Shown here piece after piece: positions 11,806 through 24,476 of a DNA stretch of 64,000 bases. The translations under genes were made by a program, and so were the position numbers. The stretch covers positions 39,641,201 to 39,705,200 of the forward strand of contig OZ038422.1 of NCBI GenBank assembly GCA_964036155.1, read 5' to 3'. Under the pieces are notes generated by a model. It searched no databases. It was not told the DNA's origin and saw only the letters and a list, made by a program, of their open reading frames with translations. Position 1 is the first letter of the stretch. Each line of letters begins with the position of its first letter. Source of the DNA: Diploscapter coronatus. Its lineage: Eukaryota; Nematoda; Chromadorea; Rhabditida; Rhabditidae.

Positions 11806-12930
11806 CTGAAAATCATTTTAATTAAGACCCTACAAAATGTTTCATATAGAGATATTATTATGAAGAGATTTTTTATTCCTTAAATTAATAAATAGTACTT
11901 TTATTATTATATATTATATTTACTTCCATAGGTACAATTATTGAAAAAATAGAAAATTTTATAAGTACCAATAGAGCAGAAATTTATCGCGCTTTGTCTT
12001 GATATATTCTAGAAAGACTTCAAGTTATACACTTCAATTGACAGGTGAATTAGAATGACATTAACAAAAAATATATTTATTCCATTCCCTTCGTCTTGAT
12101 ACGAATGAAATATCATCGACTTTAAAATTCCATTAATATTTAATGAAAAGATATTTTATATTATGGACTGTGAGGAGATAGATACTGTATACTCTTTGTT
12201 CCTAACTCTTGCTCTCCACTAGATGAGAAGCGAATGTTTTCCAGAAATGAGTACTCACCAGACTTTTCATCTAATATTGTCATCGTCAAGTATCAAATAT
12301 ATGTTACTTGATAATAAGTTTTCAGAAAAAAACTGAAGATAACAATAATTTTACCCTTTATCAATAAAACTTGTAATGAGTGAAAGGTACGATCTGTTTT
12401 TCAATTCGTATTCAGTTATTTGGTAGCCATTTGAAATATTCACTAAAGAGAGATCTATCATTTTTATTGTGTTCTGTGTTTAGATTTACAGACATATTTT
12501 TTATTTATGAAAAAGCAGTGTTTTTCACAGAATATTATATGCGCTGATATTTTATATTCTAAATATCGTTTATACAGGTGCAAGGACGTAAAACAGGGGA
12601 AAAATGAAAAATTCAAGTTAAAAATCATTTTTACTAGCAAATGAATGAAATTGATATTTTAAATAGGCTAATATACGAAAAATGTCATTGCACTTCGAAA
12701 ATATTATTTTGACGCGATGTTGATAGATTCTGATTATTGCTGCTTCTTATCGGAATTAGTCTGTTGTTTCTTTTGAAATAAAGCATATAAACTGGAATAA
12801 TTATTTTAGTTTTTAAGTTGAAAATTAATATACATCAAGTCTCGAAGGCGAAGAAAGTTTGAAGGACAAATTTCATCATTTTAGGTAGGAACCGCCAACC
12901 ATTTTGCCAAACTGACTCCACCACACTGAT
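11806..12930. other. AT-rich spacer, chemoreceptor-like gene to third F-box gene
   Basis: No open frame of note. It may hold the unlocated first exon of the chemoreceptor-like gene. The segment 12470-12790 is distantly similar to 8740-8980. Confidence 0.5.
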
Positions 12931-15550
12931 TTACCCATAGATGGACAGATCATTGGGTTTTGCATCCATTTCTGAAGAGAAAAAAATTCAAGAAATTATT
13001 TTAAAATTAAAAGAAAATTGAAATGCGAATATTGTGCTCCTCGCTCCCCTTTCTTTTTCTTGCCTTTGGGAATCTTTTTCTCTGCATTCTTTCATTTCAG
13101 CATTGGCTTCTTTTATATTTTTCGGATTATCAGGATCTCAGTTGCGGGACGCAGGATTTTTAAATACTGTGCACATGTCAAATAGGTGTATCGATTCATC
13201 AAAAAAATGTATGTACCTCTTTCCTAAGTCGAGATTTTAGCATTTTCGTAATTTGATGTGTATTTTCAATAAACATTTATCTTGCGTTATTGATAATCAC
13301 GAATTCGAGAAATTTGTATTATTTCATCAGAGAAATATACTCTATTCTTCTATTATTGCTTATCACTACTTTTCTGATTACTATCGAAATTTAGACCAAT
13401 AAGCATTTAGCTCAAACATTTAATTGAAATTATTCCAAATTATCGTATAACAAATCACAAATAGACGGAGAGACAATGGAATGGAATAGCTAAAAAAAAA
13501 AGCGACAAATCAACATCCTATGAAATCGTGTAAAAATATTGTAGGAAATATGGCATTGTATATTAGAGAACGCAGATACTCAAAGTAGCATAAGCAAAAG
13601 ATTCGTTTCGAAAAAATAAAAATTCGATTCCGTGACACAACTGTAATTACCATTTATTTGAAGGTAATTCAGCTGCTGATAGATTATTAATTCTGGTCCA
13701 GTTCAGTTTATTGCGATAATATTTGATAATTAATAATGAAGCGATATTCACCAAATGATTTGCTGAATGACCATTTCTGTCCGTATAAGTTTGTCATTAT
13801 AAACGACATCCCATCACTACTAATTTCGTAAGCTTCCTTCGGAACCAAGACCAAAAATATCTCAACAGAATCTTTCGGATCGTGTGTTCCAGTATCGATA
13901 ACTATTTTTTGCTTTAGTTCGATATAATTCTTATAGAAATGCTAAAAATATGTTCCATTTTAACGTTTTTTATTTAATAATTATGGGAAATGTTACCTCT
14001 AAAAGTTTAGATATCGCATTATGGCATGAATCGAGCAATGAATCAAGTTTAATATCGCTAACACTTTTCAGTATCTTCAACATCATTTCACTTTCCATTT
14101 CGAGATCTCGACCGTGAATGTACATTTTATTTGCCTAGATTCATTTATTGTTTTTATTGCAACAAGACATTCTTTATATTTAAAGTTGATGAAATCTTGC
14201 ATTTTCTTAATTTATAATAATATTGTGTACATATTTAATTTGTAGAATAACTTATTTACCGTCAACAGAATATCAGAATAGACTAAACTGACAAGTGGGC
14301 TTAAGTTTTCGATTGTACTTATAGAAGCATTGCAAATGCCTAAATGTAGAATAGCATTTTCATTTTGTTTTGTATTATCACGCTCTCATCATCCTTTCAA
14401 AAATGTAACTACAGAATTTGACAAATTTAATTACCGTATTCTCTCTAATTGAAGGACACCTCTAAAGGGACTTTGAAAATAGTGAAGTACCCCCAAGGAG
14501 AGTCTAAGAATAGAAGGGGATGCTCTTCTATTAGAGGGAATACGGTAAGTACATTCTGTAGTTGCATTTCTTGAAAGAAGGATGAAACCGTGATTATTAT
14601 ACTGATAAGTACCTTTAGTAAATACTCGATGAGAGAATAGTTCTTTACCATCGATTTCCATGTCTTTAACTAAAATTTTGAATATATGTATACACATATT
14701 GCAGTGTAGTTATTATTATAGGTATAATGGACTTACAAACACTCTTGTACAACTTGATACTAGGGCGACAACGAATTGATGAATGATATTCTTCAAATGA
14801 TCCATTCAGCTTTCTCCAAATATGCAGATCATTAGCCAACCCCTAAAATATTCTAATTTTACATTTATATTATCTTGGGTGATAGGTAAAATCGAATTGT
14901 TACCACATGTAACTTTTTGATGATACAATTTCTGAGCAGATAGTATAGCAATGTATTAAATGTTTTTATAATTTTCTCGAATGACTCGTAACGATAACTA
15001 TTGATGGTGTTACCTAAAATTGAGTTATAAACGCAAGCTATACTTAATTGCATAATGTGAATAAACTATGATGAATACCTAGTGTAGTATCGAACGGACT
15101 GTTAAGCATTGAAATGAGTTCATAAGACGACGATATATAATAACCAGGTTCTGAAGCTGGATTTCTCAGCGTTGGCCGTCTATTGCAGCAAATTCTTGAG
15201 GTCTCACAAAAAAATTCTCTCCGACTTTGACCATCCACACATTTCTGCACGATTAATAATTCCACACTTTCCATAAAGTCATTCTGAAATCACCCGTTTG
15301 TAATTTTATTTTCGAAAATAATTTCATGTAAATATACATTATAACATCGTGTACAGATCATATCGTTGACATTTCCAATATTCAGGGATAATTCGAGATA
15401 CCGTCTCATCAATTGGTGTCGGAATGGACATTTAGACAAATTGGCGATCGCCAAAAGTCGTCGATTTACTTGAATAACTTCGAGCAGATCAACTGTGCTC
15501 AAATACATTAGAATTTCGTTGATAATTTCCGTCGGGAAATTGCATAGCAT
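12931..15550 (-). CDS. F-box-like protein, third type
   Basis: Nine exons: 15338-15550, 15079-15283, 14904-15013, 14737-14842, 14613-14669, 14260-14339, 13997-14134, 13752-13941 and 12931-12971. Phase closes to about 379 residues. Residues 1-45 (FPTEIINEILMYLSTVDLLE, then VIQVNRRLLAIA) are a good F-box; the remainder shows no domain I recognise. The first Met is the ATG at 15548-15550. The last exon is only 13 codons plus stop behind a 780-bp intron and is the least sure part. It is not a close paralogue of the other F-box genes here, but its place among them suggests another SCF substrate adaptor. A TTACCGTATTC-ended MITE lies in the intron between exons 5 and 6. Confidence 0.7.
14431..14547. 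mobile_element. 117-bp palindromic MITE
   Basis: Left end TTACCGTATTCTCTCTAATT and the reversed right end TTACCGTATTCCCTCTAATA agree at most positions. It is intronic. A TA or TTA target is possible, but no empty site is available to prove it. Confidence 0.75.
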
Positions 15551-16856
15551 CTCCAAATACGCTTCTGAATTACCGAATAATGTAATTTAGTGGAAATAAA
15601 GAAGAAGACAGTATAATGACCAATGAAAAGAATGGGGGCTGTTTCTCGTAAGTCAATAAAGAAGGAACGAGTAGCCATGATTCTCTTTATTGTTAAGTAG
15701 ATCACCATTGTTTTCCCGCGAAAATCCCTCTTTGGAAAGAAAAGCATTAACGCGCGTGTGAAATCACCAAAACAGGTGGGCAGATACTCTTCATACGTCA
15801 CCCGAGATTTCCTCTAAATAACTAGGAATTTTCGTCTGGTTTCTCATCCTCTATCATGCTCTCACTCTTTTCTCTCCCATTAGCGTAGTATCGCTCGGCT
15901 CATCCTTCAGATAGTGCCACATATGGCAAGCACTTTAGTTCTTGCTCTCTTGGTTTCAACTGTGGACGTTAGTTGGGGTTGAATTCAGGATGCAAAGTGT
16001 TTATTTACTCAACAACTTTATTCAGCAATTGGTATTCGAACAATACCAAAAGAACAGGACCGAACAGAACAGGGTAGAAGGCCAGAACAGAATCGAAGAA
16101 CGGTAGAATGCAAGAACAGAAACCGTGATTCGTAACTTACTTAACGAGCTCTTTAAAATGAGCCTAATTTCAAACTTGAGTGTTGCTATTTGGTGCAAAA
16201 TTTTTCGAAAACTCAGGTTAGAGCTAAAAAACTGAAAGAAATATTGTAGGAGGTTGATTGCACGAACATTCTGACTTAAGTCTTCCCTAGGTTTGTGCAT
16301 TCTTAAGCACCCGGTAAAGTGACCGACCTCATCATTTCATCTACTTCTGTCATGCTTGCTTAATGGTCTTTCAAATCTGATCAGCATAACATAAGTTTAT
16401 GAAGTTCAGAACTTTTTTCCCCAATCCAGATCTCGTTCAATTCTACGTCATTTAGACTTGCTAGTCTACGATCATAAATGTGAAGACAACTTTAACCCAA
16501 AGGCTTTTTCTGACGTGATCACGACACACCTCCAAAATCACCTGCATAATCAATGAAGTGAGGAATAGTGCATGAAAAGATACAGAAAGTACCGAGTAAG
16601 TGACCCCAAGATCCACTTGTCAAATTCTTTATCCTTCTCATTCAGTTCTCAATGCTCGTCTTCTATGAATGGTCATTTTTCTTTTTTTTTTTATTTATTT
16701 TTCAGCTTCAATTGTATATTTCCGACACGAAATTTCAGCTTGATATGCCATTAAAACAGGGTTACATTCGCTTCTAAATCATGAATTGCAAACTTTCTCA
16801 TTCAATCGATACTCTTTTACTATTTGCATTTTATTGTTTAGATCTCTTAAAAAAAG
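15551..16856. other. Spacer between third F-box gene and kelch B
   Basis: Divergent promoter region for a minus and a plus gene. About 16020-16130 is rich in GAACAG-like words. About 16190-16310 belongs to a dispersed repeat also seen at 27780-27830 and 30940-31050. From about 16310 onward the sequence matches the leader region of kelch D (27830-28373), including a candidate 5' UTR exon ending CCGA|GTAAGT near 16595. Confidence 0.55.
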
Positions 16857-18209
16857 ATGTTAGCCAATTTGCCAGTCGAAATGATATTGTTGATCTGCGA
16901 ATATCCCGAATTCAAAGACCTGGGACAATTGGCCTGGACTAATTATCGAATAATGCAAATAATCAAGAGATATCTGCCGAAAGCGCTCGAGAGGAAAATT
17001 TTATTCTATCGTAGGAAAATATTTCTTGTACGAGCGAAAATTAATTTTAATATTTAGTGCCTTATAAAAAGAACGATGTTAGAGAAGGAAGACTTTGTCT
17101 GTTTGATTCGCATACTAATTCTGTTGAGCAGATTGCGAAATTTACTAAATATTTAGAACCATACGAAGTAGCAACTACAAAAGATAAGGTAGATTATTTT
17201 ATTTGACATTGCCAATTTTGTAAATTTTAGATTTTCGCAATTAGATCTTATAAAAAATCTTTTAAAATATTTGACTTGAATACTCGACGAATCACGAAAG
17301 GTAGCATACAGGAGCCAATAGGTTGGTTTAATTTTATTGCATTCTTTCCAGGACCAGATCCTCCTGAATGGCGTAGATATGCATCTGTGGCTTACTTCAA
17401 AGAGAAATTGTATTATTTGGGTGGATGGGATCCTGAAACAAGGAATGATACGAATCGAGTTGATGTAAGAAGATCAAATGAGAATCCATGAAATAATTTA
17501 TTCAGGTTTTAATCGATGGAAGATGGCAAACAGGGTCGACATTTCCATTTACAGCTATAGTGGTTCAAGCGATAACATGCGATGGAATTTTATACGGTCA
17601 CATTATAGCATATTCATTATTGTAATTATGGATATTCAGTTATTGATGGTCATAAAAGTAGAAAGATATATCAATTATCAGACGATGAACGGGAATGGAT
17701 TGAAGTTGGAGAGATTCCAGAAATACAATATTCCTTTGGAGTTGCATCGTTAAATGGAAGAATTTACATAACTGGAGGATGGAGGTCGTTAATTTTGTAT
17801 GGTAAATAACGTATCATTATCAGGGCCGAGCGGAATTTGGAATTTTGTTTTTCGGAACTCGGAACGCCAAAACCCTCGGAATCCAGAATTCCGCCCGGTC
17901 CTGATCATTATATATTCAGTCGCAATGATGGTGTATTAAAATCCTGTCTGTGTTTCGACCCCTCGGCTCCAGTTGACAGTCGAATTTCTCAAATTACTAA
18001 TATGAATTACGCAAGAGAACATCATTCGCTCATTGTCGCTAACGGGAAATTGTATGCAATCGGAGGGTGAGCTGAGATTGTGATTATTTTTTATACCAAA
18101 TAGTTGTTAACTTAGATTTCAAAACATTGAATGTGGCAATTTTTGTAATTCAATCGAGGAATACGATCCACAGACGAATAAATGGCGAGAAGTCGAAAAA
18201 TTAACATAA
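16857..18209 (+). CDS. F-box/kelch-repeat protein, copy B
   Basis: Eight exons: 16857-17010, 17058-17188, 17231-17300, 17352-17464, 17506-17596, 17640-17796, 17920-18066 and 18116-18209, giving 318 residues without a break. Architecture and intron positions equal copy A: F-box at residues about 4-40, then kelch blades with Gly-Gly ends (EKLYYLGGWDPETRND, NGRIYITGG, NGKLYAIGG). Differences from A cluster in blade sequence, for example RWQTGSTFPF, and could alter substrate choice. The sixth intron has grown from about 32 to 123 bp through an hAT-type MITE; donor and acceptor remain intact. A TTTAG acceptor lies just before the ATG. Confidence 0.85.
17821..17903. mobile_element. 83-bp hAT-type MITE with 8-bp target duplication
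   Basis: Begins CAGGGCCGAGCGGAATT and ends in its imperfect reverse complement (AATTCCGCCCGGTCCTG). ATCATTAT flanks both ends (17813-17820, 17904-17911); in kelch copies A and D the corresponding intron has it once. CAGGG ends and 8-bp duplications are hAT hallmarks. Confidence 0.9.
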
Positions 18210-20352
18210 AATAAAGGTTGATTATAATTATCTCATATTTCATATGAAAATTTTGTTCAATAAAATGTGAAATAATGATTTAATTTGAATGCACATGATA
18301 CAGACAACTCTCGAAAAAATCCAAGAGTTATGAGAGATAATTGTAGTTGAAATATTTATTCTTTAAAATATATGCCGGGAGGAGAAAGAGAATATTAAGG
18401 CTTGGTTCTGTAGGGTTTGTGAAAGAGGAGAAAGATGGGAGTTGAAAGGTTGGGTTCCAGGACTTTCGCTCTCGGCGCTAATAAGAGAGGGAGTACGAAC
18501 ACGATGGTAGTATGATGTTAGAAGGAGAAATGTGTTAGTCTATCGAAGGTTAAATCGAGGTAATTATTTTTCAATAATTTATTAACTTCGAAAGAAAGGT
18601 TATAATAACAAAAAATGCTGCTGCTGTTACTGTTAGTGGTTCTTTTCAGAACTCCCTTTTTGGACAGGAAAGTGTAATCAGGGTTGAGCTCCGCCCCAAT
18701 GATAAGGTTTGACCCCATCATGTTCTGCACGCGAAATGTTCTCCGAAGGGAAATTTATAAAGTTTTATAATTTTTAAAGGTTCGTGAGAACAAAATATTT
18801 CATTTCAAAAATTCTGTAACCAACTCCAATATTTATTTTAATAGTAATTTCAACCCATTAATGAATTCCAAAGTTAATTTTCAAAATATATACCAGAAAT
18901 AGTTAGTCGATTTCTTGTGAACAGTTAATAAAGCAATCTTTTCTTCGGAAATAAAGGCATAAATATTTATTATAAAATTATCATTCTTTTTATTTCTACT
19001 CGTTCTCGATGAGGATTGTTGTCAACTAAGTCTTCGAAAGATTCTGATGCGATATGAAATAAGCTATATCAAAAAGGACTATTTTTATCCGTTTACTATC
19101 AATGAGTATAAAAATGATCAATTATGAAATTATTTGATCCTAGCCTAAAGAAAACTAAACTATATAAATTCTAAAAGTCCTATCTTTATCGAGAAATTAT
19201 CGTTTTGTAAATAATTTTAAAATTTGACTATTGATCCCCGCAGACGTTAGGACGTTTTCCACCGCGAATATTCCTTATGCGATGAATTATTCCAGAGAGT
19301 GTTTCTGAAATGAGTAGTATTGATGAAAAATCTGAGCGTTTGTTATGTGAGACGGGCAGTGCATGATGAAATGATGGAATTTCTGGGAATTGAAGGGAAA
19401 TACTGGAAATTTTTTGATCTCGATCTCGATATTAGCATATTTGGATGAAGCATAGAATTGTAAGTACGATAGGGTAATACTTGACTCGAGATCAGGAAGT
19501 ACAGTAAGTGGGGGTTTAAGAAGGTTATTATAAGTGATTAAAGTTTGAAATTAGAATGCCGTATATTTTATGAAAAATTCATCGTTTTCTTTCAGCTAAC
19601 AAAAAAATTACCAAGATGTTCACATAAGAATTCATTCCTCGAATGAGCTTCCTTAAATCAAATTTTGATTTTGATGCTTCATGATACTTATTTCAAACCA
19701 TCTTTGATTGCGATGATGCAGTTATAGTCTTAAGGAACAGTTAAAGGCTTTGAATGTCATCGCTACCAATACTTAGCTTTCATTCAAAGATGTAAGCTGC
19801 ATGATAAAACTAACAAGTCGAGAGAATTTTCACTAATTCAGGTAATGTGGGAAAAGACCCTTAGTAACTTCGGATTTGAAGAAGAGAAATGTATCTTTCC
19901 CATAATTGCTAATTAAAAATAGCGAAAAAGACGGATATAAAATAACATGTTTATGAAATGATAAAGTAAAGCAAAGAAGGACCGAACTATAATAAATGAG
20001 ATCGGTCAAATAGACGAGGTAAAAGAAGTTGGATAAAAAGTGATAAAAACCATATAATGTCATAATAACGACTGATTGTAGCCGTTAATAAAATTAACAG
20101 AAAAGAAAGACATTTTTCAAAGGACTATAATTGAAAGTAACCCGAAAGAAAGAAAGCGAAACACAATAAATAGTGATTAAATTGAATCAAATGACCGGTT
20201 TTGAAAGAGAATACTCGTGTGACCCTTTGAACAAATGGAATAAATAATTTCAAATATACTACTTGTTGTTTTACTGGGGCATGTGCACGAGTTTGAATTG
20301 GTGAAGGGGAAGGAAGAAATGGAGATGGTCGAGTGCTGATGAAATGACTAGC
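18210..20352. other. Spacer between kelch B and F-box-like copy 2
   Basis: Both neighbours end here (convergent). It contains the kelch 3' flank repeat, a 420-bp insertion at 18372-18791 and, from about 20022, the left part of the duplicated block. No gene seen in 18800-20020. Confidence 0.6.
18372..18791. mobile_element. 420-bp insertion, possibly a solo LTR
   Basis: The 3' flank of kelch D (about 29791) reads CTTTAAAATATTTCATTTC without interruption; here 420 bp split it, with AAAATAT on both sides (18365-18371, 18792-18798). There are no inverted terminal repeats. Read on the minus strand one base offset, it runs from TGTTCTCACG to CCCGGCA, the TG...CA form of a long terminal repeat. The insertion is well supported; the LTR identity is a guess. 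Confidence 0.6.
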
Positions 20353-23300
20353 TCAATGGTCGTCATCCATAAGCTCATCGCCCTGAATTCATATCAATTT
20401 GTTGCGATATGTTTGATCATTATGCATATAATTTGAAAATTAGAAAATGAATCAAGTGAAAAAGTATGCTAGTGGAATGATTCGGAATTAGCAGTTTTGA
20501 CAATTGCATTCTGCCAGTTTTACAAGATGAAAAGAGAATAATGGACGCACAACTCTGCAACACTTTAAAATATAATATGCCTTCTTTCAGATGCATGGCT
20601 AGGGATGATTTCTGTCGATTTTCATAAAAATAGATTTGAAAATGCATTTCAAAGTGCTGACAATGATTGCCAAATTATCAGTTAGTGAATGACACTTCTT
20701 AAGGAAGAAAGTATTTTTAATATGGCAAATGATCTTACCTCCTCATCAGAGTCGACCATGTCCGAATCTGGATCGCCGTCGGAGCTGGACATTCTAAAAT
20801 GAGGAAATGAACTGACAGAAAGGGATAAAAAGGATGAAGACTAACTGTTCGTCCATGTCCGAGATGATGGAGCCGTCTGGAGAGTCCAGAATGTCGTACA
20901 AGTCCTTTATCTGGTTCGCCAGCTGAAAAAATATTCCGTTGTTTAATTAAAACTCAGGGTTAATCTTAATCAAGGGTTCAAAATTGCAATGGATTTTAAA
21001 CAGAAATTTCGACACTCGCCAATGAGTTCGAGTTTAATCTTTGAAAAATGTCAATTTTAAATTCAACTCGGAGAAAATTTGCGAGTTCTAGTTCAAAAAA
21101 TTATGAGCTCCATATATCAGTAATTTTAGTATTATAATTCCAAAGAAATGACCATAACTTATGGATTAATTCATTTAGAACACTCGACCTGGATTGCTTT
21201 CTCTTTGTGGCGATGGCTGACTTCTTCCTTGACGTAGATGACGTGTTGCCCGTCGCTCACAGTCAGATGCAGCTCGAAAATGCGGCGCTCGACCGCGCCC
21301 GTCTCCGAATCCAAATTCACTATCTGCAATTTAGAGGGTAAGATCACGAAACCAAAGATTTTATCAATGCTCTAAACATAATTGCAAATTTTCAAATCTG
21401 CGGGTATGGAAATTTGCGGGTCTGATTCTAAAAGTTAAATTCTTTTTTTTTCAATAAGATAGAAAATTTCTATCAGAAAAATTATTCAGAATTAGAAAAA
21501 AAGGAATAATATTGCGTTAAAACGCGAAAATCTATGAATAGTTACTACCGAATCGGAAGGAATGATGTCTGCGGCCAGTTCAGACAGCAGTTTGTGGCCA
21601 TTCATCGTTTCCCCTTCCTCGTTCTCTGTCTCGTAGTTCACATTGAATCTCCAGTTGACGAGTTGTTTAAGGGCGGCCGCAGCGGCACGTCCTTCTTCGA
21701 ATTTCATCGAAACCAGATCCTGAATTTACATCATAAAAATGAGTTGGAAAAATGATGATATCGAATATAAACATGCAAAATGTTCGTTTTGCTCTAGACC
21801 ATTTTCCCTTTCATTTAATTGTCTTAAGAAATCATTTACGATGTTTCCTTTAGTCAAATTTTAGAAGATACTTTTATTTTATTACGAAAACTCAAAATTC
21901 ATTTTTGTAAGATTCAGATATGAGGATTGAAAATTCTGCTAGGTATGTAATAACCGGATGGCTTATGATCAGTGATAAGCCAGTTTACAAAAAGTCAGAG
22001 TGAGAATCTTTATCATCTGGAATCATAATTGAAAATTTCAAGTTTGTAGAATTTATAATAAAATCGAAAGAATTGAATAAAAATCGAGCTTTTTCAGAAT
22101 AAGGCGATTGAATTACCTTGAGGAATTTAACGACATGCCCAACGTGAAGAAAACCTTCGAGAGTGGTGAGAAAGGAGGTGTTGGTGAAGCAGAGGGAGAG
22201 AGGAAATTTGGGAAAGTGACTGAACAGCGAATCGCCGTCTGCATGCACGGGACCAAGCATAGTCAGCTTGTTCAACTGAAACATACCCATTAATTTTAAT
22301 CAAAAGAATATAATAATTTCTATTTCAAAATATTTCTCTGGAAATATACCTTCTCATTTAAGAGCAGAAAAATTGAATTTTAATAGCAAGAATAAAATTT
22401 TTTAGAAAGTTGAATGTCTGAATATTGATTGAGCAACTTTTCTGAAATTTTTACTTCTTCATTCATGCTAAGATAAAAAGTAACAAAAAGGTGGACCTCG
22501 AAGAGGGCAGGGAAGGCCTCGACGAGTTCACTCAAAGTACTCCATTTCTCGTTGGTATCGAAGTCGAGTCGCAGATAGTCCGGCTTCAGCACCTTAACAC
22601 ATTTGTATCAGTTAAATTTATTTGAAAATTTCAAGAAAGAAATTAGATTAATACTTTACTTAACCTAATTTTCTGACCCAAGATTATACTTGTTTGAACA
22701 AAGAGAATCTTACGAGTAAATCAATTAAAATTGAGAGTATGGACCTATTTAATTTTCTGAATAAATAAACATGCTTCACGAATGAAAGCTATCAACCGAA
22801 ATGCTCGACATTTAAATTAACTTTTATATTTCTTTCGAAAATTTTGGAATTACAAATTGTTTTGTCTCGAAATAAATGCCAACCTTAGCGAAGTCGAGGG
22901 ACAATTGGAAATCGACTTCGTTCATAACGAAGTAGAGCTTTCTGACCGTAGTCGAGGTCAACTCCAATGCTTTCAGCAAAATGGTCGTGTGTTCGCTTTT
23001 CGAGTCCAGATTCTTAAATGGAGCATAACTATCGTTGTTTTCTTTTTAATTTAACCATGAACCTAACAACTTTACTGCACTATTGTAGTTGCAGTTGCAT
23101 TGAATAACAAATATCAAATATAACAATTAGCTCAAGGAGAAGCAGAGTTTTATCTTTGGTTTGTTTTTAAAAAATCAGTCTTTCTCCTATTATTTTCTAA
23201 TTTGTATCTTTTCCCGCTAGTAATGCATTGCGAACATAATCAATCTCAGTTATATTTTCGCCGGATGGAGAATCTGTTCCAATGCAAAAATCGAAAACAA

Positions 23301-24476
23301 GCAATAAACAGTAACAGGAAACACGCGAGCGAGTCTAAATGGAGAAAAGCGACGTGTTCATTAACAGGTTACTGTCTTTTATATTTGCTTAAGAGCAGAT
23401 TCTCCATTTGATGGAAATATAAGAGGGAGTTACGATCGAATTGCAGCTTTTAGCAATTGAGCAAAACGATGAAATTAAAGCGATTGACATACAATAAGCA
23501 TGATTTCATCGTGCTTCAGGCCGAAAATTCTGCGGGGCTGTCTCGAGTCGAGAAATTTAGTCGCCTCATCGTAGAACATCTTTTCCTCTGGCGACTGAAA
23601 TAAAATCGGCATAATTTCGAAATAGTCAGACATCGAATTATGAAGGGAAAATGAAATGGAAACACATCTTTATTCAATTCATTACTAGGAATGCATTGTC
23701 AAAATGACCATTTTGGGAAATCGGAATTGAAATTTTAGCCCATTTCGTTTTCCCCTTCTTCATCTGTCAATACTTCTCGATTTTCTATTTATCCAAAAAC
23801 ATTTTGTCAATTTAATAAAGAGCATATGCAATAATGCATAATCAATTAAGATGACCTAGACAAATGAACGCGTTTTTTTAGAAAACTGATTGATCTTTAA
23901 AAATATTGAGGCCAGGAAAGTCAAAGAATAACTTCATTCCAAGTCGAGATAATGGTTCTAAAGTAAATTCAAACTTTTAAGAAAATTTACATATTTGATG
24001 TGGATTTTGCTAGACGGCTCGGCCTCTGTGCCTCTCCTTCCATTGGCATTGTTGTGTGGATGGAACTCGCTGATGACCGGGAGCAGCTCAGGGTACGCAC
24101 ACAGCAGGTTCAGCTTGGCGCCATCGTCCACGTCCTCCTGAAAATACATCAGTTCGTTGTGGATTATAAAGGAATTTATGGAAACTGTTTGAAATAATTT
24201 TTCTGTGTTATTTTTCTTCCAAAATAAGCATTTTCAATTGAAAATTTGAATGTGATTGAAATTACCTGCTTGATGATCTCGATCCGCATCTCGTTAGGCA
24301 GCGTGTTCCAGTTCGTCTCCTTGAGACAGGCACTCAGCTCCTCACCATTCTGCTTGTCCGACCGATTTTTGCTCGTCTCAGCCTGAAAGAAGCGCATCAA
24401 ACAATTCTATTTCAATTCGGAAATGATAAATCCGATTTACCTGACTTGCAGCAGTCTCCCCAGGCAAATCAGCCAT
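20353..24476 (-). CDS. F-box-like protein with FTH/FBA-like C-terminus, copy 2
   Basis: Twelve exons: 24441-24476, 24266-24382, 23991-24137, 23493-23594, 22884-23012, 22497-22592, 22117-22275, 21546-21719, 21189-21323, 20846-20922, 20739-20793 and 20353-20382, giving about 418 residues. All introns fall where they do in copy 1. The F-box is closer to consensus here (LPNEMRIEIIKQ, then DDGAKLNLLCAYPELL). The tail is strongly acidic (SDGDPDSDMVDSDEE, then GDELMDDDH), and that stretch is partly deleted in copy 1, so copy 2 may be nearer the ancestral state. The role is inferred as an SCF substrate adaptor. A TTTCAG acceptor lies shortly before the start codon. Confidence 0.8.

Noticed and set aside
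13034..13240. 68-codon plus-strand frame
   Set aside because: It lies in the last intron of the third F-box gene, with no paralogue, splice context or known motif.
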